Shown here: positions 1 through 12,389 of the stretch, one piece after another | Layout of the letters: each line of letters starts with the position of its first letter | How positions within the stretch are numbered: the first letter of the stretch is position 1 | Notes under the pieces: model-generated | Seen by the model: the letters and a program-made list of their open reading frames with translations, nothing else | Databases searched by the model: none | What the model was told of the DNA's origin: nothing | Program-made: the position numbers and the translations under genes | Source: Plantago elongata | Lineage: Eukaryota > Streptophyta > Magnoliopsida > Lamiales > Plantaginaceae | Direction: 5' to 3' | Assembly (NCBI GenBank): GCA_036897095.1 | Contig: JAYMSP010000002.1 | Location: 100,158-164,157, forward strand | Length of the DNA: 64,000 nt

Positions 1-2856
1 TAACCTATATGGTGTGTATTTCCTTCAGGTAAAGGTTGTTTGTGGTGATATTGGTCGCAAATATTGTCCCATTTCTTCTGGACTCCAGCAATCTTCACAT
101 TTAGTAGCAAGCTATCATTTTTGGCCTGCATCAGGGATGCTCAGAATAAGTTTGTATAACTAGTCCAGAATAACATGGAATTTTTTTTTTTTAATTTCTC
201 TCATCAATTTACTTTTAGTTGAAATAAGTTTCTATACTATTATTTATACCTTGAAGTTATCAGCCTGGGTGCTTGGTTCAGAATTTTGCATCCAAGGGGG
301 CAAACTTGACTGACATTGCTCTGTTATTGAAGCACAGGATCCATTTGAAAGTGCAGCTACTTCTTGTTGGTACTTCTCATTACATAAATTACAGCGGCCA
401 ACCCTTAGCCCTGTGTTGCTCAATGCAGTCTTTGTATCAGATGGCATCGAGAAGAACCCGCCCAATGGGACAAAAGACTCCATCAAGCTGCAAGTTTCAT
501 ACAAGACATGAGAGAGGCAACTACGAGATTGCACAAAAAAAAAAAAACTACGAGATTGCACGCATTACAACAAAAGGCAAACTCGTCAAACGCAACAAAT
601 TGAGAAAAAGCAACGCAATCCCCTGCTTGCCGATAAAGCATGGTCTAAGTTTAGTTGGGAAGATTCTTTGTAAGAGAAATTTTAAAATTAATCAGGACTC
701 TGAACTTAATTAGTTATTTACGAAGGTCTAGGAATATGGTCGCGCTCTCAAATTTAATGTTCAGTTTTCAAACATAGTGAACCAAATCTTTGTTTATCTT
801 GGGTGATATACTTTGTCACGTTACATCTGTTCTATGACAGCGCCACCACTTTGAAACAAACTCCATTATTACAAAGTAGAAATTTTCAGGATCAGATCCT
901 ATCTGATGCTTGCCTTGGTGAAGCAAAAAATCTAAAGGATCAGCACCTTTAAACACTATGCAAATTGAACGCACGATACCGATTTGGTTGAAAAAAGTTA
1001 GATACCGTGAATCAATTCCGCCAGCCACTTAGTTTCAGAAAAGCTATGACAAGTTCTTCATAGTTAGGGGCAAACAGCACTAGCCTGATAAGGACCAGAA
1101 AATTTTGGGATGCAGATTTCCACAAGTTTGTTGGACTTTTATCAAGCCATCAACAAGTGGCGCATAAAGCATCTTAGAAGATATTATTAGGAACATAAAT
1201 AAATACATGACAAACTTTATGCCTACAACCAGATCAGAATATCTGATGTGGGACGCATTGTGTAAGATTTGCGGCTTGTTTTTCACCTAAACAGCCATCC
1301 AATCAGTAACTCAAACAGTTCTACGCTTTAACAAATTTTTATTTACAAAGCTTCATCAAAAAGTAATAGTCAGTAGCACATAGTTTCATCACAAAGTAAT
1401 GCAGTAGTAGCGCATGGCTTCAGCAATCAAACAAGATAAACACTTAAACTAGAAAAAAAGTGCATACATTCTTCAACACACAATAAGCTCTAGACTCAAG
1501 TAGATTTTCAGTAAACAGATTTCAGTTAATCCCTTTCATAACTAAGTGGAATGTCAAATGGATGAACCTACTTTTACTTCAACTAACATGTCAATCTAAT
1601 CAGACAATTACGAAATTTCAAGAACATGTAACATCACAAACTGACCTGGATCTCGGATACGAACCACCCACCGAAAACTTCAGCGAAGTAATCGGCAACA
1701 CCTCCATATCCCAATCCTCCTCAACGGACGGAAACTTGTTCAAGAACTTGAAATAAACATCATACGACACCGCCGCCCCGATCAACCACACCTTCCCACC
1801 ATGAACCTCCAACAGCTTACTAAACCTCCCCACCAAGTACCTCAATCCACCACCACCAAAATCACCACCAAACGCCTTCAAATCACCAATACTCACCAAC
1901 ACCCTCTCACTCTCCAGCAACCTCTCCACCTCCTCAAACTTCCCCTCCATCACTCTCTCATCACACTCCCCATTCACAAACCTCAATACCTCATCCCCAA
2001 CACCAACCACACTCAATCCACTCAATCCAGCAGGCAAAACATCCTCCACTCTCCTCTCCATCGTCTGCAAAAAACTCCGCAACGTCTCTTCCGCCGAAAC
2101 CCCCATCAGCAGAGGATTCCTCTTCCTCCTCACCCCTCTCACCATCACCTCCCCAATCCTCCTCCAATTCTCCTCCCCACACGTCACAAACGGAAAACTA
2201 AACCCCTTGCTACTAGTACTACCACCACTACCATTACCACTCCCCTCTTCCCCACCTATATTACACAGAAACATCGGCCGCTTGTACCTCGACGTACAAC
2301 CACCACCACCACCACCACCAAACGGATAGAAACTACTCCCCGGCCTACACGTCGCCAATTTCAAATCACAGCTCCTAAAACCTGCCTCACCAAACACTCT
2401 ACTCACCACCGGATCATCCAAAATCGACAGAATCAAATTCCGCAACTCTACCCTCACAATCGGCACACTCGCCGACGAATACTGCTGCTGCTGCTGATAG
2501 AAGCTGAAATTCTCCGGCTGCCTCCGCTGATTAGCTTGCGATCGCTTAATCGCCGCCATGAGCGAGTTCGCAACAGGCGGCTCCTCAATTTTACTACTCG
2601 AAGGCATACGATCGAGAGCCACACTCAAGGAGAGCTCCAGAGCCTTGAATTGCATTCTGGCTGAGTACGCATTGTTCCGAATCCGAGTGCAGGCCTCTCG
2701 GAGAGTCGAGTTGGGGAGTGAGAGAAGCGAAGAGACGAGGTGGAGAGACGTCGTCTGAGAGTGGCCGCGGCGGCGCGCGACGGAGACGGCGTCGTCGAGA
2801 GCGGCGGCGGTCTTCTCCGTCAGGCATTGCCGGGCGGAGGAAACCGGCGTAGGCAT
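1..2856 (-). CDS. SMXL6/7/8 (D53-type) strigolactone-signalling repressor, 5' part
   Basis: This is the N-terminal half of a SMAX1-like repressor of the D53/SMXL6-7-8 clade. Family members are nuclear Clp-ATPase-like proteins that repress strigolactone responses and are degraded through D14-MAX2. I see three exons: 1646-2856 (403 codons plus 2 nt), 250-487, and 1-125, which is cut by the window edge. The donors are GTCAGT and GTATAA and both joins keep phase. The start MPTPVSSARQCLTE and the stretch with TTSLHLVSSLLSLPNS are the Clp-N repeat typical of the clade. Exon 2 carries SLMESFVPLGGFF and a RCNLCNEKYQQEVAAL block. Exon 3 begins the block with QKKWDNIC. The degron (RGKT-like), ATPase core and EAR motif would lie beyond the left edge, so function cannot be confirmed. 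Residues around 120 are a Gln run and around 178-186 a Gly run, both encoded by triplet repeats. About 524 residues are visible of roughly 1,100 usual. Confidence 0.9.
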
Positions 2857-4400
2857 GTACGGTAAGGGTGTTTTTTTTTTCCTCCGATTGTGTGGGAGAA
2901 AATTGGTGGGAGTTTTTGTTGTTTTTGTTGGTTTAATTAAGAAGTGTGTTTTTGTGGGAATAGATGGGTGGTAAAAGCGACGAGTTTCATAATAATGATA
3001 TAAAATGAATGGTGTTTTTTTTTGGTTATTTAAGGGTGTGTGGAGAAATGGTGTGATATATAAATATTGGAAATGTTTGTGTGTGGGTGTATGAAGTTGA
3101 GAGGAAGCTTTTTTGTGATTTGGGCTTTTCGACTATATATTGGATGAGAAGTGGCGCACAGTGTCTTCTACAGTGCCACTTTTGTTCTGCACCCATCATC
3201 CACTACACTGTTACTATGTCCGTCCCAAGTTAATATTCATGTGAACTCAAACACATAATTTTTAAAAAAATTGAATAAGATACGAGAGATATTAATAAAG
3301 TAATTCCTTCACTCATTTTTAAACTTTTTACTTTGTTATTTTTGTTGTTCCAATAAAAGATTTTCATTTTCATTTTAATTATTTTTTGCCCAACTTTAAC
3401 ATTAGAATATTGAAACATCTCAAAATTACATTTTATACCACTCAGTTATAAACAAAAGTACTTTTTTCTTATTAGTTTATGAAAAAATACTCTTGTCTTG
3501 TTTTTTAACCCAAAAAGTGTTTGGAAAGCTTAGGACGGAACGGAAAAAGTAGAAAGATATTGATAAAGTATGAAAAAAATGAATAAAGAAAGAAAAATAG
3601 TTATTGGAATAGGAGAGATAATGTATAAAGTATGGAAGATGTTTTTTGATTTTAAGAATGAGAATATAAAATTGGGACGAACCAAAATGGAATACAAGAA
3701 GATGAACATGCGATGAAGAGAGTATATGTTTAGTTCGAAATCATTTACCGATTAAGATGAAGTAAATTAACTTGGCGGATGAATCTTTACGTGATCACTC
3801 TGGCCTTAAGTCATCGAGTAACTAATGTGATAAGTTACATTTTGGTATTGATTAAGATGAGGGAGAATATCATCTTGATCGGAATTTGAAATCCTCTTGG
3901 AAGTGAATTTATGTGATTTATGAATTTTAAGTATGCATGTCGCAACTTGTTATTGTTTAACTTTGACTTTCGTGATTTGAAGGTTACTACGAAAATTATT
4001 GAGTTTACCCAGTACGCACTCGATGGATAGCGGATGCGGTTTCCAACGTCATTCAAAAAAAATTTATGATGATATTCATCTGGTGATTTAATTTAGTGAA
4101 GTACATATTTGATTGAAGTATGACATGACATAAAAATTAAAATTCTATCAAAAATGTCAAAGAAGTTTCGGAAATCTTTTAACAATTTGATATTATTCAT
4201 AACTTCTTGGGACAATTTAAAAGGGAATGAAAATTATGAAATACAAAGTGTGTATGATTATTGCAAGTTTCAAATCAATTTATCGTATTAAGATTATAAA
4301 ATATTTTAATTAGTATATAGTGTTCTACATTCTTTATATAATGTTAAATAATGTATTTTATCCTGACAATAATAAGGTGTTGCAAATGCTATGGAATATC
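2857..4400. other. intergenic, upstream of the SMXL gene
   Basis: No gene is seen. The first 300 bases contain poly-T runs and T/G-rich sequence that probably includes the 5' UTR and promoter of the minus-strand SMXL gene. No clear TATA box was assigned. The rest is AT-rich without convincing coding sequence; the short open frames lack recognisable motifs. Confidence 0.6.
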
Positions 4401-4403
4401 TAA

Positions 4404-4520
4404 GGAGCTGATTGGTAAGCAATTTGAATTGAAAAATGCTCATTTAAATTGTCTGTTTTGACATAAAACAAGCTATTTGAATGAATATTTTCTAATTCAA
4501 ATCGATTATCAATCAGCCTC
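4404..4520. mobile_element. Tourist-like MITE (PIF/Harbinger type), 117 bp
   Basis: The ends are inverted repeats of about 27 bp: the left end begins GGAGCTGATTGGTAA and the reverse complement of the right end begins GAGGCTGATTGATAA, each followed by a similar ATTTGAATT block. The element is flanked by TAA at 4401-4403 and again at 4521-4523. A 3-bp TWA duplication is characteristic of PIF/Harbinger MITEs. It has no coding capacity. Related copies lie elsewhere in the window (6217, 59324). Confidence 0.7.
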
Positions 4521-4862
4521 TAAATTTTTGTTATTGCGATATAATTTGAATATGTAACTATTAATTTTAGTATTACAATTTTTTCATGTTTGAGTTTAAT
4601 TATAAATCATTGAAATTTGGAAAGCGATTATGGTTTTTTATTAGAAGGAGTAGGTGTTGGGCAATGAGATATTTGGAGGGAACAAATGCGGGTCGACAGG
4701 TGGCGGGAGTGGACGGATTGTTGGTGTAATTTTCAAATATACCTTTTTCAAGTATTAAAATTGAATTGATGTGAGAAATAATAAATCATTAAAGTTTAGT
4801 AGTAGGATGGATATATACCTTATCTCCACATGTGACATTTAAGATAGGAAGTCCTATGTTTT

Positions 4863-4985
4863 CTTTTCACTCATTCAGTTTATTCACTTCAGCTATATTA
4901 TTCAGTTTAATTTAATTCAATTTAATTTTACTTAATTATAATTTATAATTACATTACATTTCAGTTCAAATAAATTCACTAAATT
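4863..4985. repeat. degenerate TTCAGTTTAATT-type repeat tract
   Basis: This AT-rich tract is built from variants of TTCAGTTTAATT and TTCAATTTAATT. A similar tract lies at 9145-9275, so this is a dispersed simple-sequence-like repeat and not unique DNA. No coding frame is present. Confidence 0.5.
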
Positions 4986-6155
4986 TCAATTGAAAAAAAT
5001 AAAATTTAAATATACGTAAGTATAGTTATATGGTTATGTAGCATTTACATTAATGAAATAACAATATATCTAGCGTTTAGTTACATGTTAAATACACATT
5101 AATATATAATTTAATTTTAATATAGAAGTTGTGAATTAAATAGTCTTCATAAGTTTAAGTCTTATCTTAATTTTTGTATTAATGTTTATAATTATGTGAT
5201 GCTATATTGGTCCAACTAGTCATGAATGATTGATATGGACAATTCTCATAGAAAATAATAATTGTATTTATTATGTATTATTAATATCTAACATAGTTAA
5301 TCTTTGACTAGTTATTCGTGATATGCAATATTCGCATGCAGTTTTTATTTTTTTAATTTTAATTGTATATGATAAAAAGTACATTATTTAAATTATATGA
5401 ATAAAAAAATATATATATAAAATTTAACATAGTTTAGTATAAAATTTAAAGTTTAAAATTAAAAAAGTAAGGGAAGAAATTACTTTTGGACTAATAATTT
5501 TACATGATCTTCCACGTGATACCGCAGAAGTCTATTTTCTTTCTTCTATTGAAAATGTATTATCTAATTTGAAATTCTTCTTTATTCCTCAGCCACTCAC
5601 CCTTAAGCGCACTTGGAAATATCTATCCCCTTCTTTTTCCCTATTCTTATCATAATATTAAACTATTTTATTCCCTTAAGAAAAACACAACTAAAAGAGG
5701 AAAAAAGGTCACCATGTTTCAGATTTTAGATCATCAGCTAACATCAAGGTCTTCATGTAATAGGTCTAAGGAAAATTAACATATCAAGTGGATAAGTTTA
5801 TACCAAATAGTATCTTATAATTATACAAAATCAATCAATTTATAAATACATAATTAATCAATTATCAAGTAGTTTATCATCTAATGGTTCGATATCAAAA
5901 CTTAAATAAAAAATAAGTATGAAAGTAGGGCATCAAAATACCACACCAAACGAAAATTTGTTAGTTTCTGAAGTATAAAATCATTGATAAATATCCAGTG
6001 GTTTCACAATTTGTTACCCGCCCACCAAATATTTTTGCCAAATGAAGCCAAACAAGTTCATGAACTGCACTTTTTCCGTTTCTTTGTTCACTGACTCTTA
6101 CCTCTTGACCATCTCTAATGGAGTAATTAATGAATGCCATGTTCTTTTATGTTTT
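4986..6155. other. AT-rich intergenic DNA
   Basis: No gene or clear element is seen. The sequence is very AT-rich with short A/T runs. Confidence 0.5.
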
Positions 6156-6207
6156 ACAGGAAAATTGAGGTTAATCATAATACAGGAAAACTGAGGTTAA
6201 TCATAAT
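6156..6207. repeat. 26-bp tandem duplication
   Basis: A 26-bp unit beginning ACAGGAAAA occurs twice head to tail at 6156-6181 and 6182-6207. The two copies differ at one base, which suggests a recent local duplication. Confidence 0.85.
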
Positions 6208-6216
6208 AGTATATAA

Positions 6217-6300
6217 GGGACGGATTGGTATAAAATTTGAGTGGTCGTTTTCAATTGAAATTGAATTTTTATATATAAAATATTTAATTTAAGTGGGGAG
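6217..6300. mobile_element. truncated Tourist-like MITE copy
   Basis: The left end GGGACGGATTGGTATAAAAT is preceded by TAA and resembles the inverted-repeat end of the 59324-59439 copy. The interior has a TTTTTATATATAAAA core shared with sequences near 10610 and 59380. A matching right inverted repeat was not found, so the copy seems truncated or diverged. Confidence 0.5.
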
Positions 6301-7045
6301 ATGTCCGCTTCAGCGGTATAACAATCATGGTCTAAATTTTACTATAAATCCATACTGTGTGTGTTCGATTCTATAGTAAACCAAACATACAAATTTGAAA
6401 TACATACTACGGTATACTATTTACTACCAAACAACCATACAATTACACTCTATACGACATGTAATACTAATACTCAATCAAACAGTGATCAGGTTAGTAC
6501 AAATTTTCAAGGTGTTGAAAATATAGTTGGATTAGTATTTTTTTTCTATTCAATTATAATTCTCCTTTTTTGGTGATAGCAACAGTTGGTAGTAGTGGCA
6601 GAGCCCAACATAACATAACATTAACATAACGTGAAAGTAAATCTGACTTTTTATGGCTTTAGGCTTTTAGCTGAGTGGGACAACTTTCATGTCAATTTCT
6701 GCTGATGCATGCTCTGTGCTTAATTCACTTTTTACTTTCTACCATTTCATGAACAAAGGGAGGAGTAGCATTCTAATACTCGTTTGAATACTATTCGAGA
6801 ATTTTTGTTTGTTATAACTTTTAAATACAGAAGATCGAAATGACTTTATAGTATCAACATTTTTCTCTACCTATATAACAAACCTATAATACACTATCCA
6901 ATTACAATTCTATACCAAACACAATTTTAAAAATCCCACTACAATTCCGATCATTATTCATACATTTAAATCGAGGCATTTAAGTCGCATGTCAATCAGC
7001 CCCTAAACTTTTTATTGAACACTAATACAAGAATTTAAGTAGTAT
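6301..7045. other. intergenic DNA with possible MITE remnants
   Basis: No gene is seen. Near 6990-7012 a right end reading CAATCAGCCCCTAAA matches the terminal motif of the MITE at 4404-4520, which suggests another degraded copy. The open frame at 6361-6576 is low-complexity and has no recognisable motif. Confidence 0.4.
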
Positions 7046-7046
7046 T

Positions 7047-7328
7047 ATGTTACATTTAAAAGTTTGAATTTGTAAAAGGTTATGGAATTTAGTCATATCT
7101 ATTAATATTCCAATATTCTCCTGCACTTGTGGTCGATTTCAACGTCTTTAGAGAGTCCATTCGAGTGAAAATTTTAATAAGGTGCAAAAATTGTCTTCAT
7201 GAAGATTCTAACCCAGATTGGGCGTGATCCAGATGCTCTGATACCATAATAGAATTCTGTCTCATTTAAAAATTCAAACTCGTAGAGATTTATGAAATTT
7301 AGTCATATATATTAATACTTCAACAGTA
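7047..7328 (-). mobile_element. TRIM/SMART-like miniature LTR element
   Basis: Two related direct repeats of about 75-80 bp lie at roughly 7047-7125 and 7249-7328, separated by only about 130 bp. Both contain GGAATTTAGTCATAT-like sequence. Immediately inside the right repeat, the minus strand reads TGGTATCAGAGC, the classical initiator-tRNA-Met primer-binding site of plant copia and TRIM elements. A purine-rich stretch precedes the other repeat. There is no coding capacity. Exact LTR ends are uncertain: the right end is CA followed by GTATT, and a GTATT lies at the left edge but is offset by about one base. The orientation is set by the primer-binding site. Confidence 0.6.
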
Positions 7329-9023
7329 TTGAACCATTAATCAATGACTCGATCATTTTGAACTGGTCAGATCCGATACTTTAGGGGTTGGGTAAGGGTT
7401 ATATCAAAATTATTCTAAACTAATCATACAAATCCGTATGGAAATATTCTTATCTTATGAAAATAAATTTGTACAGAATTAATAGTGTCATTCCAATTCC
7501 GAATCAACTTATTGATATGTGTACCGTCCGAATCAATTCTCCACTGGAATAGAGTCTAGCAGTGCAAGAGAAATAATCACTTTGGTACTTTATTCTGATT
7601 GCAAATTGATACCCAAAGTCAAGAAGTTCAAGAAGCAGCAGCATATAATATCAAAATATGGGATTCTTAGGATCTTTTGGAGTGACCACTTTTTATCACT
7701 CGTGACTAAAGGAAATTATTTTCCAGTTGACCGAATCCTATGTAGCCAGCCATGTATCCATTGCGTTTTCCTGCAAGTTATTATCACCAGTTCAAAGATT
7801 CTCCCAGAAAAACCACTTTTCACTCCGGAATATTTTACTCTCCTAGCTCCGCCCCTACGAATGCAATTTTAAATGCTTAATAATTTAAGCAACGAGAGAT
7901 ATTTGATGAACTTTTTAATACAAGTGATAGTACTGAGGAATAGCAGTGTTCTCAGGTGTTTGAAGCCAGCCATTAAGGAATCTGGAATCCTCCAATAGAA
8001 TCGGAAGAGCATCTCTGAAAAACTGGGTTTATAAAAAGTTGATTGAAAAGGAGAGAACGTGTCCAAAACTGCATAACCCTAATGGGTGCCCCTACCTACT
8101 AGTTTACCATTCTAAATTTGATCTTTATTCACTCCCAAACTGTAAGCGTATAGGAAATTTTTACACTGAAATTATAAAATAAACTTTCACAATATAAGAT
8201 TTAAAATACATACTCATAAGTATTATGTAAGAATAATTTAATATCAACGCATTAAATACCAAGTATTATGTATTAACCGTATTTAATGCATTTGTGGTAA
8301 AACTACGGACATATCAAATCAAACAACTTTTTGAAGGGGCACCCCTATACCCTGGGTGGGTTGGTGGTCCACCATGAGAGGTACTGCTGTTTGAATGAAA
8401 TGGTATCTACATCCATTTCTCTCAACAAGGAGCAATTGTCGAGAAACTATGGACGGTGATGATGAGAAATGGTGAAATACAATAGCACTGCTCTGTGTGT
8501 GGTGGTTGTGGTGGATGGCTCTCAAATCACCCCCTAACTTTACATGATATTCAAGATTCCACTCACTTGCGAGTGAAATTTTAACTTGATAGGATCGAAG
8601 TTTAAAACTAATTTATATGTATGGATTGGGTCGGATTAAAAGGAGGACGGTAGGTATATCACATAGCATATGCTAATTGACATGGGGCGGGCTTACTAAG
8701 TGTACCTAGTCAAAATTTGAATGAGTTCCTCTTTCCAGAATCATGAGTGACCTTGTGCAATTAAGATCGGACTTGCTAACTGATATTGGCGGGTTGACTC
8801 TGGTTTATTGGCCAAATTCAAACCTTTTATGTTAAAATATTGACTCTTTGTAAAAATAATGCACTTTTCTAAAAGAGGATTTACTACACAAGTTGATGAG
8901 AGCTTTCTGCGGTGTCTAGTGTGTTTAGTCGAATTTCATTAATTACTACTCCACTATGGCTTGACAAGAAATCTCCTTTTACCCACTCGTTATCACAATT
9001 TCAAAATAAATGAGGATTTATTT
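7329..9023. other. intergenic DNA, no gene recognised
   Basis: Open frames at 7519-7872 (117 codons) and 8319-8525 have no family motif and no supporting splice or start context. I do not call them genes. The remainder is AT-rich. Confidence 0.5.
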
Positions 9024-9113
9024 TTATTTTTAAATGGAAGGGTGATTCGAACCCCACTCAATTAATTGGAGTTGAAGCATCTTACAAATTGAGTTATGAT
9101 TCCTTGTCATAAA
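9024..9113. repeat. dispersed repeat copy A, tRNA-like box
   Basis: The segment contains GGTGATTCGAACCCCACTC, then GTTGAAGCATCTTACAA, GAGTTATGA and CCTTGTCA. A diverged copy with the same order of blocks lies at 10161-10250. The blocks resemble the reverse complement of a tRNA T-arm followed by a D-arm-like part, so a tRNA-derived SINE head or TE end is possible, but the ends were not found. Confidence 0.4.
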
Positions 9114-9144
9114 TAAGAATTTGTTATCTTCAACTTAAAATTAA

Positions 9145-9275
9145 TTATGTTCAGTTTGATTAAATTTAGTTCAGTTTAGTTAAATTCACTTCAATTCAGT
9201 TCAGTTCGGTTTAGTTATAATTTATATTTTACTTAAATTCAGTTCAGTTCAATTAATTCAATTCAGTAAATGTTA
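9145..9275. repeat. degenerate TTCAGTTCAGTTTA repeat tract
   Basis: This tract consists of variants of TTCAGTTCAGTTTAGTTAAA. It is related to the tract at 4863-4985 and has no coding potential. Confidence 0.55.
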
Positions 9276-12200
9276 GTTGAAGACAACACAACCTAACACT
9301 ACCTTCATAAATAAAGTGAACGACTTCATATCCACAATGAAATTTCAACACCATTACACTATAAAAATTCAGCTCCATATCACAATATAATTGCAAATTG
9401 GTTAGTACAAAGTCTTAGTCGATTTGATCGCACTATAGATACTTAAGGCACGATTAACAACCAAAGAAGTTGTTATCGGCGAAAAATATCTCTTGTCATC
9501 AATACGAAAAGGTATCGCTAGCGATAAGTGTATTGAAATTGGAGAAACTCATAGATTTATAAATGGACGGAGTCGCACGTTCAATCATTTTCACAAAACA
9601 CACTTGCCTGGCTCATCAAATTATGCAAGGCCAGAAGCCAAATTGTGGTCCCTTTGAGAAATCAATGTAGCAAAATAGAAGAATCTGGAAGTGGAAGATC
9701 TCTTGGATGCAGATTCTTGCCTGTTCTTATTTATTTTACTTGTGAATAATTTCCCCAAAATATCGTCTGGAGCCAAATGACACTGTTTTAATTAATGCTA
9801 AAATGACACATTAGTAACGGAAACTGTTATATCTAAAACGACACATTATTAACGGGAACAGGGAACGTTAGTTATACTATCAGGGTCACGTTGCAAGTTG
9901 CAAGCTGGTACTGGTTGATGTTTGACAAAACTGGGAAAAGGCCCGTGAAAAAGCATTGATTAGCCCACTTTGTTAATTCAACCAATAACTAGAACCAAGC
10001 AACCAATAATAGTACTCTATTTCTTTCTCTTTTTGAATGATGGATGTGTGCATTTGGTATTTCTACCGGTACTTCCTCCCTTGTAATATTTCCAACTTTA
10101 TCATTTTTTATATAACCTTAGTAATATAAATTGAAATTAAATAAATAATTATCTAACTAATTTTCTTTTTAAACGTCGAAAGGTGACTCAAACCCCCGAC
10201 CTATTGGTAGAGTTGAAGTGTGTTAATAGCTGAGATGTAATTAATTGTCAATAATCTAACTAATTTTAATGAATTTATTACAACCAATATTAATACTATT
10301 ACTATTTTGCATCTATAAAATAAATTGTACAGGTTATTGTAAATGGAGGGTTGGTATTGATGGTATCTGTCATTTCTTTTCACTAGGTACCCTGCCCAAA
10401 TAGGTGAAACTGTACTTCAAATTATTGTGATCCTTTTGTTAGGTGTCAACATGTCACTGGTAACCATAGTGGACTGAACTCATGGAACCTAAGAAACAAA
10501 GAACCTGTTTGGAATTCCAGAAGTTCTCTTCCAACAAAAATAAGAAGAAGAAAAAAACATTCTCGTACCATTGGAGTGACCATCTCCCCATTCAAATTAA
10601 ATATTTTATATATAAAAGAGTTCAATTTTAATTAAAAAATTTCACTCAAATGATATCCTAATCAGTCACTTTTTAACTTTGATTTGAGTAATATTGTTAG
10701 TTTTATGTTAACAGTAAGTTTTCTGTTGATTACTTTGTTGAGCAGATAATTTAGTCCGTACCATCTTTTATGATATGGAATTAATTTCACCGCAAACCAA
10801 GTTCAAGAATCCATCAAATGACTAATGAGAAGCAAATTTAGGCTTTGTTATTATTTAAAAATTCATTAATTAATTGCAGTTCAAATGATTTGTTCGATTC
10901 AATTCTATTTATAGGTTCATTTTTACACTACAATTCAGACGAAAAAGAATAAAAGTTTGTTTAATATACGATTTAAGTGTTATATTCTAACTTTTTATAC
11001 ACAAAACTTCAACTTTAATTAAAAAATGATCAATTAAATTCTATCTCAAACCGTCTACCAATCATTACATATGTTAATTTACACCCTCATACAACATGCA
11101 ATATGCGTAGTGATAGAATTGAAAGCACAGGTTACAGAAGGCTCAAGCCAAAACAGTCACATATATAGGAGTATCCAAACTTTGTGAACATCAGTAATAT
11201 AAAGAAAACATTCAAATTCATATATATATTTTTCAGTGGTTCGGTTTAATAACATCTTAAACTAATGTATAGTTATTTTGAATTTCATTCGCATCAAACT
11301 TGATTCGTCAGTTATGCCACCTTATATACATCACCTACTTAATTAGAAGCAATACTCCTTTAATCTCAATCAATTCTTATAATTATTCGTGTTAGCATGT
11401 TTCTTCCTCCTTGTTAAATAAATTAGTAAAAATGTATAATTTTTTAAAATTGATTACAAGACAAATATACATCGTATATGATTGAGTTGACGAATTCACC
11501 CCAGTAGTGTGGAATCTTTGAAATGATGTGTACAGATTACAGATGTAAATTTGCACGTTTCGTTTCACTTTTATAGGTAGCCTGCCAGTCCTAGTTTGCT
11601 AGTCGTTAGTCGAATTGGGCGAAACAGTACCAGAAATCATTCTGCAACTTTTGTTTGCTGTCAACATGTAATTGGTTGCCCATGTCCAACACTTAATCGA
11701 CTCATCCTGGACCCTTAATCACACGTTGCTATGCAGCTATGCTTTCACTCTAAGCTAAGGCGAATCAGTTTCGGTTTGTTCCGAACTATGTTAGTCGTAG
11801 TTCGATCAATTTTTAATTTACACGCAACAAATACCTTTTTAAAAAATTTACTTGGACTTTTTGTCACCTAAAAATTGAATTTGACCTTGTGAATAATAAA
11901 AGTAACAAGTTAGCGCCACACACATGTTACGAATATGATTTCCCTTAAAGATAATTAAGAACGATCTTTCTAATCAAACTCCATTCCAAATCTTTTATCC
12001 ACACGTCTACATTTTGAAAACTCTACAAAAAGTTACTTCACCTAAAAATTAAAGTAACTTAAATACTATATGAAAAATTACATGTATAAACAACTTACAT
12101 ATAACGATATATAAATAACTTACATATAAGGATGACTCTCTTAAATATTTACATATAATTTCATTCTAATTTTTTGAACCCTAAATCCACTTTAACTAGA

Positions 12201-12349
12201 CAAAATTATACGTACCTCACTTCATTTTTATTAGTTGTGAACCTAAAATACAAGTTTAACTGGATTTGATAATTATTTTGAAATTCGGCTACAGTAATAT
12301 ACTCCAAATAGAGCGCTAAATTGAATTACATAACCAATTTGAAATCCGT
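9276..12349. other. AT-rich intergenic DNA with MITE remnants
   Basis: No gene is seen. Near 9799 and 9834 a block of about 26 bp containing AATGACACATTA or its variant is duplicated. At 10161-10250 lies the second copy of the tRNA-like repeat seen at 9024-9113. Segments at about 10575-10665 and 10965-11066 match the reverse complement of the MITE family at 6217 (a TTTTATATATAAAA core, with right ends that include CTAATCAGTCAC or CTACCAATCATT). Confidence 0.5.
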
Positions 12350-12389
12350 AGGCATGAAACCAACTCCTGAAAGTCTGAAACTACATTGA

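Noticed and set aside
1801-2664. A 287-codon open frame on the plus strand opposite the SMXL exon
   Set aside because: It is antisense to a well-supported exon and its composition (Thr, His, Pro, Gln, Arg runs) simply mirrors the GC-biased coding strand.
7519-7872. A 117-codon plus-strand open frame
   Set aside because: It has no recognisable domain and no splice context, and it sits in repeat-rich DNA.
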